The notes beneath the pieces were generated by a model. It was not told the origin of the DNA, did no database searches, and saw only the letters and a program-made list of their open reading frames with translations. Made by a program: the position numbers and the translations under genes. From Kluyvera genomosp. 1 (GTDB lineage Bacteria > Pseudomonadota > Gammaproteobacteria > Enterobacterales > Enterobacteriaceae), in contig NZ_LGHZ01000040.1 in the NCBI RefSeq assembly GCF_001266615.1, forward strand, positions 1 to 36,123: a DNA stretch of 36,123 nt, written 5' to 3'. Positions 1 to 8,449 of this stretch are shown here, piece after piece. Each line of letters starts with the position of its first letter. The first letter of the stretch is position 1.

Positions 1-40
1 TGTGTGAAGTGATTCACATCCGCCGTGTCGATGGAGGCGC

Positions 41-68
41 ATTATAGGGAGTTCCCGAGCGTCTGCAA
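41..68 (-). promoter_or_regulatory. rrn P1 promoter (rrnE-like), firing left out of the window
   Basis: Read on the minus strand this is TTGCAG, a 16-base spacer and TATAAT, followed by the GC-rich discriminator GCGCCTCC. That is the signature of stringently controlled rRNA P1 promoters. The transcript would start near base 34 and run off the left edge, so the 16S gene is just outside. The downstream leader (bases 1-34) matches my memory of the E. coli rrnE P1-P2 spacer, and rrnE is the rRNA operon next to purH in E. coli. The A+T-rich bases 69-95 are placed as an UP element would be. I could not place Fis sites. Confidence 0.85.
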
Positions 69-144
69 CCCTTAAATTGCAGAAAAATGACTGACTGCTG
101 CAATCCCCAGCAGAACCCCGCCTTATACCCATTTACACACAGAG

Positions 145-153
145 TTATCCACA
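145..153 (+). promoter_or_regulatory. Perfect DnaA box (TTATCCACA)
   Basis: The nonamer TTATCCACA matches the high-affinity DnaA consensus TTATNCACA exactly. It lies between the leftward rrn P1 and the rightward purH promoter. It is a single box with no cluster visible nearby, so it is not an origin. A regulatory or titration role is possible but not shown. Confidence 0.5.
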
Positions 154-248
154 AAATTAACGATTCTCTCCCTCATCTCTTTATCTTAAGCCTTATATAG
201 AGGGCGAAAATACGGGCTTGTACGGAATACGAAAAATTCGCGAGCGTT

Positions 249-270
249 GCGCAAACGTTTTCGTTACAAT
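249..270 (+). promoter_or_regulatory. purHD promoter with overlapping PurR operator
   Basis: Bases 249-264 read GCGCAAACGTTTTCGT, a near-perfect PurR operator (consensus ACGCAAACGTTTNCNT). It runs directly into a -10 hexamer TACAAT at 265-270. PurR with hypoxanthine or guanine bound would block RNA polymerase here, as established for purHD in E. coli. No good -35 hexamer is visible. Transcription would start near 277, leaving a leader of about 95 bases. Confidence 0.9.
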
Positions 271-289
271 GCCACCGCAAAACAAGGAT

Positions 290-303
290 GCCCCGTAAGG
301 GGC
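290..303 (+). other. Small hairpin in the purH leader
   Basis: GCCCC and GGGGC form a five-base-pair stem closed by a GTAA (GNRA-type) tetraloop. A run of five T lies 13 bases downstream, too far for a standard intrinsic terminator. It is probably a leader structure without a known role. Confidence 0.35.
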
Positions 304-371
304 GTTAGCTGAGTTTTTACGCAAGAATTCACCTAACGCTCTCTGTAATAGTCAAATCCAGGGGATTTACC

Positions 372-1961
372 ATGCAACAACGTCGTCCAGTCCGCCGCGC
401 TCTGCTCAGTGTTTCTGACAAGGCCGGTATCGTCGAATTCGCCCAGGCACTTTCCGCACGCGGTGTGGTACTGCTATCGACAGGTGGCACAGCCCGCCTG
501 CTAGCAGAGAAAGGTCTGCCGGTGACCGAAGTTTCCGATTACACCGGTTTCCCGGAAATGATGGATGGACGTGTAAAAACCCTGCATCCAAAAGTACACG
601 GTGGCATTCTTGGCCGTCGCGGTCAGGATGATGCCATCATGCAGCAGCACCACATCGAGCCTATCGATATGGTCGTTGTTAACCTGTACCCGTTCGCTGA
701 GACCGTCGCCCGTGAAGGCTGCTCGCTGGAAGATGCGGTAGAGAATATCGATATCGGCGGCCCAACCATGGTTCGCTCCGCCGCCAAGAACCACAAAGAC
801 GTGGCTATCGTGGTGAAGAGCAGCGACTACACCGCGATTATTGCTGAGATGGATGCTAACGAAGGCTCTCTGACCCTCGATACCCGTTTCGATCTCGCCA
901 TCAAAGCTTTCGAACACACCGCCGCTTACGACAGCATGATTGCTAACTACTTTGGCAGCATGGTTCCGGCCTATCACGGTGAAAGTAAAGAAGCCGCCGG
1001 TCGCTTCCCACGTACGTTGAACCTGAACTTCATTAAGAAGCAGGATATGCGCTACGGCGAGAATAGCCACCAGCAGGCCGCCTTCTATATAGAAGAGAAT
1101 GTGAAAGAAGCTTCCGTCGCCACCGCAACCCAGGTACAGGGCAAAGCGCTCTCTTATAACAACATCGCGGATACCGATGCTGCACTGGAGTGCGTCAAAG
1201 AGTTCCAGGAACCAGCCTGCGTTATCGTGAAGCACGCCAACCCATGCGGCGTTGCGGTCAGCACTTCTCTGCTCGACGCCTACGACCGCGCATACAAAAC
1301 CGACCCGACGTCCGCATTCGGCGGCATCATTGCCTTCAACCGTGAGCTGGACGCGGAAACCGCGCAGGCCATCATCTCTCGCCAGTTTGTCGAAGTGATC
1401 ATCGCCCCATCCGCCACCGAAGAGGCGTTGAAGATTACCGCTGCCAAGCAAAACGTCCGCGTCCTGACCTGCGGTCAGTGGGCGCAGCGTGTGCCGGGAC
1501 TGGACTTCAAGCGTGTGAACGGCGGCCTGCTGGTTCAGGATCGCGATTTGGGTATGGTGACAGAAGGCGAACTGCGTGTCGTAACCAAGCGTCAACCGAG
1601 CGAGCAAGAGCTGCGTGATGCGCTGTTCTGCTGGAAAGTGGCAAAATTCGTGAAATCCAACGCCATCGTCTATGCCAAAGAGAACATGACCATTGGCATA
1701 GGCGCAGGCCAGATGAGCCGCGTCTACTCCGCGAAGATTGCCGGTATTAAAGCCGCCGATGAAGGCCTGGAAGTGAAGGGCTCCGCCATGGCTTCCGATG
1801 CCTTCTTCCCGTTCCGCGATGGTATTGATGCCGCCGCTGCCGTCGGCGTGAGCTGCGTTATCCAACCTGGCGGCTCTATTCGTGACGAAGAAGTGATTGC
1901 CGCCGCCGATGAACACGGCATCGCGATGATCTTCACCGACATGCGCCACTTCCGCCATTAA
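372..1961 (+). CDS. purH: Bifunctional AICAR transformylase / IMP cyclohydrolase
   Basis: PurH carries out the last two steps of IMP synthesis: formylation of AICAR with 10-formyl-THF, then ring closure to IMP. The protein is 529 residues, the usual enterobacterial length. The N-terminal MGS-like cyclohydrolase domain (about 1-195) shows the STGGTA phosphate-binding segment and [10 protein letters not shown]. The C-terminal transformylase domain carries the KHANPCG motif, with the catalytic Lys-His pair at 287-288. The ATG at 372 follows an AGGGG ribosome site. It is the first gene of a two-gene operon with purD (15-base gap) and is controlled by the PurR operator upstream. Nothing unusual was seen. 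Confidence 0.98.
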   Translation: MQQRRPVRRALLSVSDKAGIVEFAQALSARGVVLLSTGGTARLLAEKGLPVTEVSDYTGFPEMMDGRVKTLHPKVHGGILGRRGQDDAIMQQHHIEPIDMVVVNLYPFAETVAREGCSLEDAVENIDIGGPTMVRSAAKNHKDVAIVVKSSDYTAIIAEMDANEGSLTLDTRFDLAIKAFEHTAAYDSMIANYFGSMVPAYHGESKEAAGRFPRTLNLNFIKKQDMRYGENSHQQAAFYIEENVKEASVATATQVQGKALSYNNIADTDAALECVKEFQEPACVIVKHANPCGVAVSTSLLDAYDRAYKTDPTSAFGGIIAFNRELDAETAQAIISRQFVEVIIAPSATEEALKITAAKQNVRVLTCGQWAQRVPGLDFKRVNGGLLVQDRDLGMVTEGELRVVTKRQPSEQELRDALFCWKVAKFVKSNAIVYAKENMTIGIGAGQMSRVYSAKIAGIKAADEGLEVKGSAMASDAFFPFRDGIDAAAAVGVSCVIQPGGSIRDEEVIAAADEHGIAMIFTDMRHFRH

Positions 1962-1976
1962 TCCACGGAGCAGACG

Positions 1977-3266
1977 ATGAAAGTATTAGTGATTGGTAAC
2001 GGCGGGCGCGAACACGCGCTGGCCTGGAAAGCAGCACAGTCGCCGCAGGTGGATACCGCTTTTGTCGCCCCTGGCAACGCAGGCACCGCGCTGGAACCAA
2101 CCCTGCAAAACGTGGCAATTGGCGTGACCGACATTCCGGCACTGTTGAGTTTTGCGCAGAACGAGAAGATTGACCTGACCATCGTCGGCCCGGAAGCGCC
2201 GCTGGTGATTGGCGTAGTAGATGCTTTCCGCGCCGCCGGGATGACCATCTTCGGGCCAACCGAAGGTGCCGCGCAGCTGGAAGGCTCCAAAGCCTTTACT
2301 AAAGATTTTCTTGCCCGCCATCAGATCCCGACGGCGGAGTATCAGAACTTCACAGAAATCGAACCGGCGCTGGCCTATCTGCGTGAGAAAGGCGCACCGA
2401 TCGTCATCAAAGCGGACGGTCTGGCGGCTGGTAAAGGCGTTATCGTGGCGATGACGCTGGAGGAGGCGGAAGCCGCCGTGCACGACATGCTGGCGGGCAA
2501 TGCCTTTGGCGACGCGGGACACCGTATCGTTATCGAAGAGTTCCTTGATGGCGAAGAGGCAAGCTTTATCGTAATGGTCGACGGCGAGCACGTGTTGCCG
2601 ATGGCAACCAGCCAGGACCACAAACGTGTAGGCAATGGTGACACCGGCCCGAACACCGGAGGTATGGGTGCGTATTCACCTGCTCCGGTCGTGACTGACG
2701 AAGTCCACCAGCGCACGATGGAACGCATCATCTGGCCAACCGTTAAAGGTATGGCAGCAGAAGGCAATACCTACACCGGTTTCTTGTACGCAGGCCTGAT
2801 GATCGACAAACAGGGCAACCCAAAGGTTATTGAATTCAACTGCCGCTTCGGCGATCCAGAAACTCAGCCGATCATGCTACGCATGAAATCGGATCTGGTG
2901 GATCTGTGCCTCGCAGCCTGCGCTGGTAAGCTGGATGAAAAAACCTCCGAGTGGGACGAACGCGCCTCGCTGGGTGTGGTCATTGCCGCTGGCGGTTACC
3001 CGGCCGATTACCGTACCGGTGACGTCATCCACGGCCTGCCTCTGGAAGAAGTTGCGGACGGTAAAGTGTTCCACGCAGGAACGAAGCTGGCTGAAGATGA
3101 CCGCGTTCTGACCAACGGTGGACGCGTACTGTGCGCTACCGCGCTAGGTCATACCGTCGCCGAAGCGCAGAAACGCGCCTATGCCCTGATGACTGATATT
3201 CATTGGGACGGCAGCTTCAGCCGTAACGACATCGGCTGGCGCGCCATCGAGCGTGAGCAAAACTAA
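1977..3266 (+). CDS. purD: Phosphoribosylamine-glycine ligase (GAR synthetase)
   Basis: PurD makes glycinamide ribonucleotide from phosphoribosylamine, glycine and ATP, the second step of purine synthesis. The 429-residue length equals that of E. coli. The N-terminus has the Rossmann-like start VLVIGNGGREHAL. The central ATP-grasp fold is shown by KADGLAAGKGV, GDTGPNTGGMGAYSP and EFNCRFGDPETQ, which bind ATP and metal. The ATG has a GGAG site eight bases upstream. It is co-transcribed with purH. Its TAA stop overlaps the stop of the convergent zraR by three bases, so there is no room for a terminator between them. Confidence 0.98.
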   Translation: MKVLVIGNGGREHALAWKAAQSPQVDTAFVAPGNAGTALEPTLQNVAIGVTDIPALLSFAQNEKIDLTIVGPEAPLVIGVVDAFRAAGMTIFGPTEGAAQLEGSKAFTKDFLARHQIPTAEYQNFTEIEPALAYLREKGAPIVIKADGLAAGKGVIVAMTLEEAEAAVHDMLAGNAFGDAGHRIVIEEFLDGEEASFIVMVDGEHVLPMATSQDHKRVGNGDTGPNTGGMGAYSPAPVVTDEVHQRTMERIIWPTVKGMAAEGNTYTGFLYAGLMIDKQGNPKVIEFNCRFGDPETQPIMLRMKSDLVDLCLAACAGKLDEKTSEWDERASLGVVIAAGGYPADYRTGDVIHGLPLEEVADGKVFHAGTKLAEDDRVLTNGGRVLCATALGHTVAEAQKRAYALMTDIHWDGSFSRNDIGWRAIEREQN

Positions 3267-4591
3267 CGGCTGAGCTTCGCCAGCAGCGTTTTGCGCGTAA
3301 TGCCCAACTGACGGGCGGCTTCAGTTTTGTTGCCGCCCGTTTTTTCGAGCGCCGCCTGAATCACCTCTTTTTCCACGGCCACCAGCGGTTGAATCCCTTC
3401 GGCAGGCAACGAGGCCGGAATGAGCACGCTGCTCACCGCCAACGGGAGTTCACGTTCAGAAATATATTCGCCCGTCAGCAAGACCACCGCACGCTCTACC
3501 GCATTTTCCAGCTCACGGATATTCCCCGGCCAGTCGTAGTGAATCAGCAGATCCATCGCCTGCGGGGTAAATCCCAACACCGTTTTACGATTACGTTCGG
3601 CATAGCGCTGCAGGAAATAGTGCACCAGCGGTGGAATATCCTCCCGTCGCTGGCGTAACGTTGGCATGTCGATGGTCACGACATTGAGACGGTAGTAGAG
3701 ATCCTGGCGAAATCGACCCGCGCTGACCTCCGCCGCTAAATCTCTATGCGTGGCGGCAATCAGACGGACATCGACCGAAATGGTTTGGTTGCTGCCGACA
3801 CGTTGCACTTCTTTTTCCTGAATGGCGCGCAGGAGCCGCACCTGCATCAGCGGCGAGATATCGCCAATCTCATCGAGAAACAGCGTCCCGCCATCGGCTT
3901 CGACAAAGCGCCCCTCCCGCCGCTTATCCGCACCGGTGAAGGCCCCTTTTTCATGACCAAACAGCTCCGACTCCAGTAGCGATTCATTGAGCGCGGCGCA
4001 GTTGAGCGCAACGAGCGCCCGAGCGCTACGCGCACTGCTGGCATGTAATGATCTTACTGCTAGTTCTTTACCGGTGCCCGACTCCCCCTGAATCAGCACG
4101 GTGGCATCCGACGGGGCTACCAGCGCAATGTTATTCAGCAGTGTTTGCATCGCCGGACTATCGCCGACCATACCAAACTTCGTCGCGGGCCCAGGGGGCG
4201 CCGTATGCGCAGACTGCCGCGTGTGGGCAAGCGCCTGGACCAGCGTGCCCTGAAGACGCTCAAAATCCAGCGGTTTGATCAGGTAATCCAGCGCTCCAGA
4301 TTTTAACGCCTCCACCGCCGTATCAACGCTGGAGTAGGCCGTCATAATGAGCACCGGAATCGATGGGTTATAGGCTTTTATCTCTTTTAAGGTTTCGATA
4401 CCGTCCATCTGTGCCATACGGATATCGCAGAGCACCAGATCGAAAACCTGCTCCCGAATTTGCTCCAGCGCCTGCACACCGTTATTGGCCAAGGCAACCT
4501 GATATCCCCAGCCCCGCAGCAGAGCCTGTAAGATAGTGCAGTGGCTAATATCATCGTCCACCACCAGAAGAGTGACCTGTTCCCGACTCAT
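3263..4591 (-). CDS. zraR: Sigma-54-dependent response regulator of the zinc/envelope response
   Basis: This is an NtrC-family activator of 442 residues. The receiver domain (about 5-120) has the acidic VDDD pocket and the phosphate-accepting Asp56 in the segment LVLCDIRM. The AAA+ domain has Walker A GESGTGKE at 169-176 and the sigma-54 contact loop GAFTGA at 216-221. The C-terminus is a Fis-type helix-turn-helix ([12 protein letters not shown]). Its start overlaps the end of zraS by four bases (ATGA), which points to coupled translation. Phospho-ZraR is expected to bind the paired boxes at 6069-6115 and to activate both sigma-54 promoters, including its own. The end overlaps purD in convergent orientation. 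Confidence 0.96.
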   Translation of the reverse strand: MSREQVTLLVVDDDISHCTILQALLRGWGYQVALANNGVQALEQIREQVFDLVLCDIRMAQMDGIETLKEIKAYNPSIPVLIMTAYSSVDTAVEALKSGALDYLIKPLDFERLQGTLVQALAHTRQSAHTAPPGPATKFGMVGDSPAMQTLLNNIALVAPSDATVLIQGESGTGKELAVRSLHASSARSARALVALNCAALNESLLESELFGHEKGAFTGADKRREGRFVEADGGTLFLDEIGDISPLMQVRLLRAIQEKEVQRVGSNQTISVDVRLIAATHRDLAAEVSAGRFRQDLYYRLNVVTIDMPTLRQRREDIPPLVHYFLQRYAERNRKTVLGFTPQAMDLLIHYDWPGNIRELENAVERAVVLLTGEYISERELPLAVSSVLIPASLPAEGIQPLVAVEKEVIQAALEKTGGNKTEAARQLGITRKTLLAKLSR

Positions 4592-5967
4592 CCTTGCTCA
4601 TCCTTTTGTTGCCCATTGACCGGCAGGTATAGAGTAAACACAGACCCCTTGCAGGGCGAGCTGTCAACGTGAATGGTCCCGCCATGCTGCTCAACGATAT
4701 TCTGAACGACCGCCAAACCCAGCCCAGTGCCATCGGCTTTGGTGGTGAAGTACGGGGTGAAGATGGCCTGCAACTGCTCGGTCGTCATGCCTTTACCGCT
4801 ATCCGCCACGCTCAGTCTGATGCGTCCGTCACCGCACTCCGCCACCGACACCGAAATGGCGCCCTCATGGCCAATCGCCTGAATCGCGTTGAGATAGAGA
4901 TTCAATAGCACCTGATTGAGGCGGTCCGGATCGGCCTGAATGCGGCATCCCTCAGGGTGCGCGGTAAAGTGCAGCGTAATCTTCCGGCTCAACGCATCCT
5001 GGCTCACTAGCTGGAGCGAATGGCTTATCACTTCGTTAAGATCGACCGACTGCCATTTTAAATGTGCAGGACGCACCAGCTCCAGCAGCTCACTCACTAC
5101 CCGATTGAGGCGATCAGCCTCTTTCGACATCACCTGCGCCAACTCATAGGCCTCACCGCCAGGCGGCGTGCGTTCAGCGAAGTACTTTGCCAATCCTTTG
5201 ATCGATGATAGCGGGTTACGAATTTCATGCGCCACCCCAGCGGCCAGGTGGCCTAGCGCAACCAGCTTCTCTTTACGATGGGTGGCTTCCTGCAGCAGTT
5301 TGCGCGAACGTTGATAGCGGCTGAACCAGAACTGCGCGAGAACGGTCGCCACCATGACCACAGCGGCAGCGCATAGCATCACAATCATATTGCGAAGACT
5401 GCGCGACTGTTCAGCCTCCAGCTCGCGGGCATCGAAGGCGATAAAAATCACCTGCGGCGTATCGACCTGATTGCGGCGCATCATCATACGTATATGATGT
5501 GAACCGGGCGCAGTAAGCGGGCGAAACTGGCGATAGATCTCCAGCGTCGGTTCCGGTGATGTCATTCGCCGCCAGCGCTCTTTATCGCCCGCTGCGAGCG
5601 CCTGCATCGTCCCGGCGTCGTAAAGCGGCTGGCCCACCTTCTGCGCATCGCTGTGGGCAATGATTTTCCCCTGCTCATCGGTTACCGCAAACCACAACAC
5701 GCCGGGCTGCCACGCCATTTCTTCCAGCATGTTCTGGAGCTGCGTATGGTGCATGCGCATGCCCATCCCCACCCGCGCACCGGATTCCAGTGCACGGATA
5801 AGCACACTGCCCTTTTCCTCAATAGTTTGCTGCGCCGACGCACTTTCCCGCAGATGGTCACGAACGATAAGCGCAGAAAACAAACACATTAGCAGCAACA
5901 CCACGCCGGTTAGCAGCCAGCTAATGCCAGTAGCTAATGAATCTTTCTGTAATCGTAAGAGAGCCAT
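4588..5967 (-). CDS. zraS: Membrane sensor histidine kinase partner of ZraR
   Basis: This is a 459-residue histidine kinase. A first membrane helix lies at about 14-36, a periplasmic sensory segment follows, and a second helix at about 190-212 leads to the cytoplasmic kinase. The H-box GVAHEIRNP places the phosphorylated His at 247. The ATPase part shows NLYLNAIQAI (N-box), DSGKGM (G1), FTPYFTTK (F-box) and GTGLGLAVV (G2). The ATG is preceded by AAGGAAG. In E. coli the sensor responds to zinc and lead, and ZraP represses signalling. The gene is transcribed leftward with zraR, divergent from zraP. Confidence 0.95.
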   Translation of the reverse strand: MALLRLQKDSLATGISWLLTGVVLLLMCLFSALIVRDHLRESASAQQTIEEKGSVLIRALESGARVGMGMRMHHTQLQNMLEEMAWQPGVLWFAVTDEQGKIIAHSDAQKVGQPLYDAGTMQALAAGDKERWRRMTSPEPTLEIYRQFRPLTAPGSHHIRMMMRRNQVDTPQVIFIAFDARELEAEQSRSLRNMIVMLCAAAVVMVATVLAQFWFSRYQRSRKLLQEATHRKEKLVALGHLAAGVAHEIRNPLSSIKGLAKYFAERTPPGGEAYELAQVMSKEADRLNRVVSELLELVRPAHLKWQSVDLNEVISHSLQLVSQDALSRKITLHFTAHPEGCRIQADPDRLNQVLLNLYLNAIQAIGHEGAISVSVAECGDGRIRLSVADSGKGMTTEQLQAIFTPYFTTKADGTGLGLAVVQNIVEQHGGTIHVDSSPCKGSVFTLYLPVNGQQKDEQG

Positions 5968-6001
5968 GGCGCTTCCTTTTCTTTTTCCTGTGCTATCCCT
6001 C

Positions 6002-6017
6002 AGCAGAAATCATGCCA
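6002..6017 (-). promoter_or_regulatory. Sigma-54 promoter for zraSR
   Basis: Minus-strand TGGCATGATTTCTGCT has the GG and GC doublets separated by ten bases, as required for the -24/-12 elements of sigma-54 promoters. It lies 35 bases upstream of the zraS start and faces it. The match to TTGCA at -12 is imperfect (CTGCT). Confidence 0.75.
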
Positions 6018-6068
6018 CTCTTCACGTCCCGTAACCCGGGCTGTCAGCACAAATCCCCTGAACGAACG

Positions 6069-6115
6069 GGTAAAAATGACTCGGCTGGATACCCGATGCG
6101 GGTCATTTTTACTCG
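6069..6115. promoter_or_regulatory. Paired ZraR binding boxes (inverted)
   Basis: GGTAAAAATGACTCG at 6069-6083 and its inverted copy at 6101-6115 (read on minus as CGAGTAAAAATGACC) have centres 32 bases apart, about three helical turns. They match the GAGTAAAAATGACTCGC motif known for E. coli ZraR as I recall it. They sit between the two divergent sigma-54 promoters, at a distance typical of upstream activator sites. Confidence 0.8.
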
Positions 6116-6166
6116 CCCGACGAAATCCGACGCACGGCATTCCACGATTACCACGGTATGCGAAGC

Positions 6167-6182
6167 TGGCACAGAAGATGCA
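6167..6182 (+). promoter_or_regulatory. Sigma-54 promoter for zraP
   Basis: TGGCACAGAAGATGCA matches the -24/-12 consensus TGGCAC-N5-TTGCA with one change and correct GG-GC spacing. It lies 35 bases before the zraP ATG, so transcription would start near 6194. It is about 60-100 bases downstream of the ZraR boxes. Confidence 0.88.
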
Positions 6183-6217
6183 ATAGCTAAGGAGAACACA
6201 CTACAGGAGAATCCACC

Positions 6218-6658
6218 ATGAAACGGAACAATAAACTGCCCCTTGCGCTGCTCACCTTCACGGCGCTGACGTTCACCAGCGGCGCGGCGCTGGCCGGCCC
6301 GCATCACTGGAACAATGGCGCGAACAACGGCGGCTACAGCCAGCTGACCGAGGCTCAACAGGCCACCGCACAGAAGCTGCGTAATGAATACCACGCGCAA
6401 ACCAGCGCCCTGCGTCAGCAGCTTACGTCCAAACATTATGAATACAATGCACTGCTCACCGCGGATAAACCCGATAGCGCCAAGATTGAGGCTGTCGCCA
6501 AAGAGCGAGAAGCGTTAAGTCAGCAGCTCGATCAGCAGCGAGTGAAGTTTGATGTCGCCATGGCTCAGGCTGGTATTCCGCGTCACGGTGGGATGGGCTA
6601 TGGCTGTGAGGGTGGCAGGCACAACGGCGGTCATATGGGCGGCATGAACCGCGGATAA
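6218..6658 (+). CDS. zraP: Periplasmic zinc-binding chaperone-like protein ZraP
   Basis: This is a 146-residue protein with a clear signal peptide: basic MKRNNK, a hydrophobic stretch and a cleavage site after ALA at about residue 26. The mature part is mostly helical and of the CpxP/ZraP type, with the LTxxQ-like segment QLTEAQQATAQKL and Q/R-rich coiled helices. It ends in a Gly/His/Met-rich tail with one Cys (GCEGGRHNGGHMGGM), a plausible zinc ligand cluster, as is the N-terminal HH. The start is supported by AGGAG nine bases upstream. Its position after a sigma-54 promoter and divergent from zraSR fits its known role as an accessory periplasmic sensor that damps ZraS signalling. Confidence 0.94.
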   Translation: MKRNNKLPLALLTFTALTFTSGAALAGPHHWNNGANNGGYSQLTEAQQATAQKLRNEYHAQTSALRQQLTSKHYEYNALLTADKPDSAKIEAVAKEREALSQQLDQQRVKFDVAMAQAGIPRHGGMGYGCEGGRHNGGHMGGMNRG

Positions 6659-6661
6659 ACC

Positions 6662-7360
6662 TTAGAAAGTCTTTTCGGTCGGCTGCCAGGTACAGTAGTC
6701 CTGGTTTGCCACCAGCAGGAGCTGGAAGCCCTCTGGTGCTTCCAGCCAGGCAATGCTCACCTCTGCGGAGGAGCGATTCTGACGGCTGGCAATATGCCCA
6801 AGCGCACGGGAGTCAAAATCCGGTTTAACCGTCTCGCCTTCACAGGTCGTGACCGTCTGGTTAGCATGCCAACGCCCCTGACGCAGGACAACTTTCCCCT
6901 GGCGCAGCGCATCGCTGGTCTGGCGAATCTGCTCCGCGCGATAGCGATAAAGCGCCACCTGATCGCTAGAAAGCTGTTGTTTTTGTCCGTCGATCTCGCG
7001 CTGCATAAAACTCAGCTCACCATTGCTGTCGAAGCGTGCGCGGATGTGTTCAGACGGTTTGCCGTAGATATTCAGTTCGATCAGCTGCAGCTTATCGTCT
7101 TGCCAACGATATTCGCTGGTTGAGGTACTGCCGCTGTGCCACGGGCTTAAGGTGGCCAGAAGATGCGTCTCGCCGCCGCTGTCTTTACGCCAGATGCGCA
7201 CGGCACCCTGCGTGTCAGCATAGCCGCTGGCGGTAAAAGGAGGTAGTGCGCTGTTATGGCTACACGCCGTCAGCAACAGCACGCCGGCCAGCATCGATAA
7301 ACGACACCAGATAGACGAAAGGGGCGAAACCGCCCCTTCTTTAAAACTGTTCACTGCCAC
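6662..7360 (-). CDS. yjaH: DUF1481-family outer-membrane-type lipoprotein YjaH
   Basis: The reading frame is up to 232 residues. Its lipobox LLTAC puts the lipid-modified Cys at residue 33, so the mature protein should be a lipoprotein; Ser at +2 suggests outer-membrane sorting. The rest looks like a soluble beta-rich domain with two further Cys near the C-terminus (TTCEGE and DYCTW). No function is established. The start is uncertain. The GTG at 7358-7360, six bases after the hupA stop, lacks a clear ribosome site, and codons 8-14 overlap the hupA terminator hairpin. The ATG at residue 23 would leave too short a signal peptide. Family and position (downstream of hupA) match E. coli yjaH. Confidence 0.85.
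   Translation of the reverse strand: MAVNSFKEGAVSPLSSIWCRLSMLAGVLLLTACSHNSALPPFTASGYADTQGAVRIWRKDSGGETHLLATLSPWHSGSTSTSEYRWQDDKLQLIELNIYGKPSEHIRARFDSNGELSFMQREIDGQKQQLSSDQVALYRYRAEQIRQTSDALRQGKVVLRQGRWHANQTVTTCEGETVKPDFDSRALGHIASRQNRSSAEVSIAWLEAPEGFQLLLVANQDYCTWQPTEKTF
7318..7338 (-). terminator. hupA terminator hairpin
   Basis: On the minus strand AAGGGGCG and CGCCCCTT form an eight-base-pair stem with a four-base loop, 29 bases after the hupA stop. The following TTTCG is only a short T tract, so termination may be partial. That would allow read-through into yjaH, whose reading frame spans the hairpin. Confidence 0.7.
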
Positions 7361-7366
7361 GCAATC

Positions 7367-7639
7367 TTACTTAACAGCGTCTTTCAGTGCTTTGCCAGAA
7401 ACAAATGCCGGCACGTTAGCTGCGGCGATTTTGATTTCTTTACCGGTCTGCGGGTTGCGGCCAGTACGCTCAGCGCGGTGGTTCACTTTGAAGGTACCGA
7501 AACCAACCAGTTGCACAGCATCACCTTCTTTCAGAGACTCAGTAATGGCAGCCAGGGTGGATTCCAGAGCAGCTTTAGCCTGGGTTTTAGACAGTTCAGC
7601 CTTGTCCGCAATTACATCAATCAGTTGAGTCTTGTTCAT
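7367..7639 (-). CDS. hupA: DNA-binding protein HU-alpha
   Basis: This is the 90-residue HU alpha subunit, a dimeric nucleoid protein that bends DNA without sequence preference. The N-terminal helices begin [20 protein letters not shown]. The signature [21 protein letters not shown] covers the start of the DNA-binding beta arm, with the RNPQTG arm tip and its intercalating Pro at about 63. It differs from HU-beta in its N-terminus (MNKTQ rather than MNKSQ) and ends KDAVK. The start has AAGGA upstream. It is surrounded by its usual neighbours yjaG and yjaH. Confidence 0.98.
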   Translation of the reverse strand: MNKTQLIDVIADKAELSKTQAKAALESTLAAITESLKEGDAVQLVGFGTFKVNHRAERTGRNPQTGKEIKIAAANVPAFVSGKALKDAVK

Positions 7640-7723
7640 AAGTTATCCTTACAATGTGTTTATCGCTTGCTAAGCATCGAGTGCGACGAAAATGCCAGAA
7701 AAGCACTCTCCTGCATACACGCA

Positions 7724-7751
7724 CCGATAGCCACTTTTTTTCGCCCTCCAA
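7724..7751 (-). promoter_or_regulatory. Candidate hupA promoter
   Basis: Minus-strand TTGGAG (7746-7751), a 16-base spacer and TATCGG (7724-7729) lie about 85 bases upstream of hupA, with a poly-A stretch in the spacer. The hexamers are moderate matches. This is the best candidate in the 186-base gap, not a confirmed promoter. Confidence 0.4.
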
Positions 7752-7825
7752 ATGTAGACCAGACGGGGGGCAGATGTGAAGCCTTCAGGCGTGACAATTC
7801 AGGCGGTAAATCACGTTTTCTTGCC

Positions 7826-8416
7826 TCATTGCTGAAAATTTATACCAATATTGCTCTCGCCGGCTTCGCGGAGGTCTGCGCGCAGCCCTTTAATCAGTTC
7901 AATATCGCGTTCTTCACACTCGGCTAAAAGGCGGAAAATCTCCCACTGAATGTCCCATTCCTGCTCTACGGCGGGGTTCAATTTCAGCTCTTCATCGGTC
8001 ATTTCACGACCAGCCTGGGTCATTTCCAGCATCGCAACAGTGGTAATCGAACACTTGCTGACTTCGACTGCGTGCTCGAGCGTTTCGCCGCTCAAACGGG
8101 AGTGAATTAATTCACTCAGCGCTACGCAGGCATCGATTGCCGGGTACACGCCATACAGATCGTAATCATCAGCAGCCGGGATCGCTTCTTCAAACTTTTC
8201 CAGCTGGCTGTCGAAGTTGATTTTCGCATCTTTCACCGTCAGCGATTCCCATACCAGGTCGAGAATGCGGCGATAAATTTGGCCATCACCGAATTCCGTT
8301 TGTTTACAGAACATGGCGTAGTTCGGGTACATGCGTTCGCACAGGCAGGCCATAAAAGTGACATGCTGCCAGCTTTCCAGCTTCTCCAGACGCAGGTGAA
8401 TCGGATTTTGTAACAT
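7826..8416 (-). CDS. yjaG: DUF416-family protein YjaG
   Basis: This is a 196-residue acidic, helix-rich cytoplasmic protein of the DUF416 family, with no signal peptide or membrane segment. The N-terminus MLQNPIHLRLEKLESWQHVTFMACLCERMYPNY is typical of the family. No catalytic motif is visible and no function is assigned. It lies between nfi (33-base gap) and hupA (186-base gap), as in E. coli. It is probably co-transcribed with nfi or hemE upstream. Confidence 0.9.
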   Translation of the reverse strand: MLQNPIHLRLEKLESWQHVTFMACLCERMYPNYAMFCKQTEFGDGQIYRRILDLVWESLTVKDAKINFDSQLEKFEEAIPAADDYDLYGVYPAIDACVALSELIHSRLSGETLEHAVEVSKCSITTVAMLEMTQAGREMTDEELKLNPAVEQEWDIQWEIFRLLAECEERDIELIKGLRADLREAGESNIGINFQQ

Positions 8417-8449
8417 GATGAGTTCTCAAATACGGAAATTAACCGCAGT

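Noticed and set aside
501-1958. 485-codon open frame opposite purH
   Set aside because: Antisense shadow of a complete, highly conserved gene; no start signal or domain.
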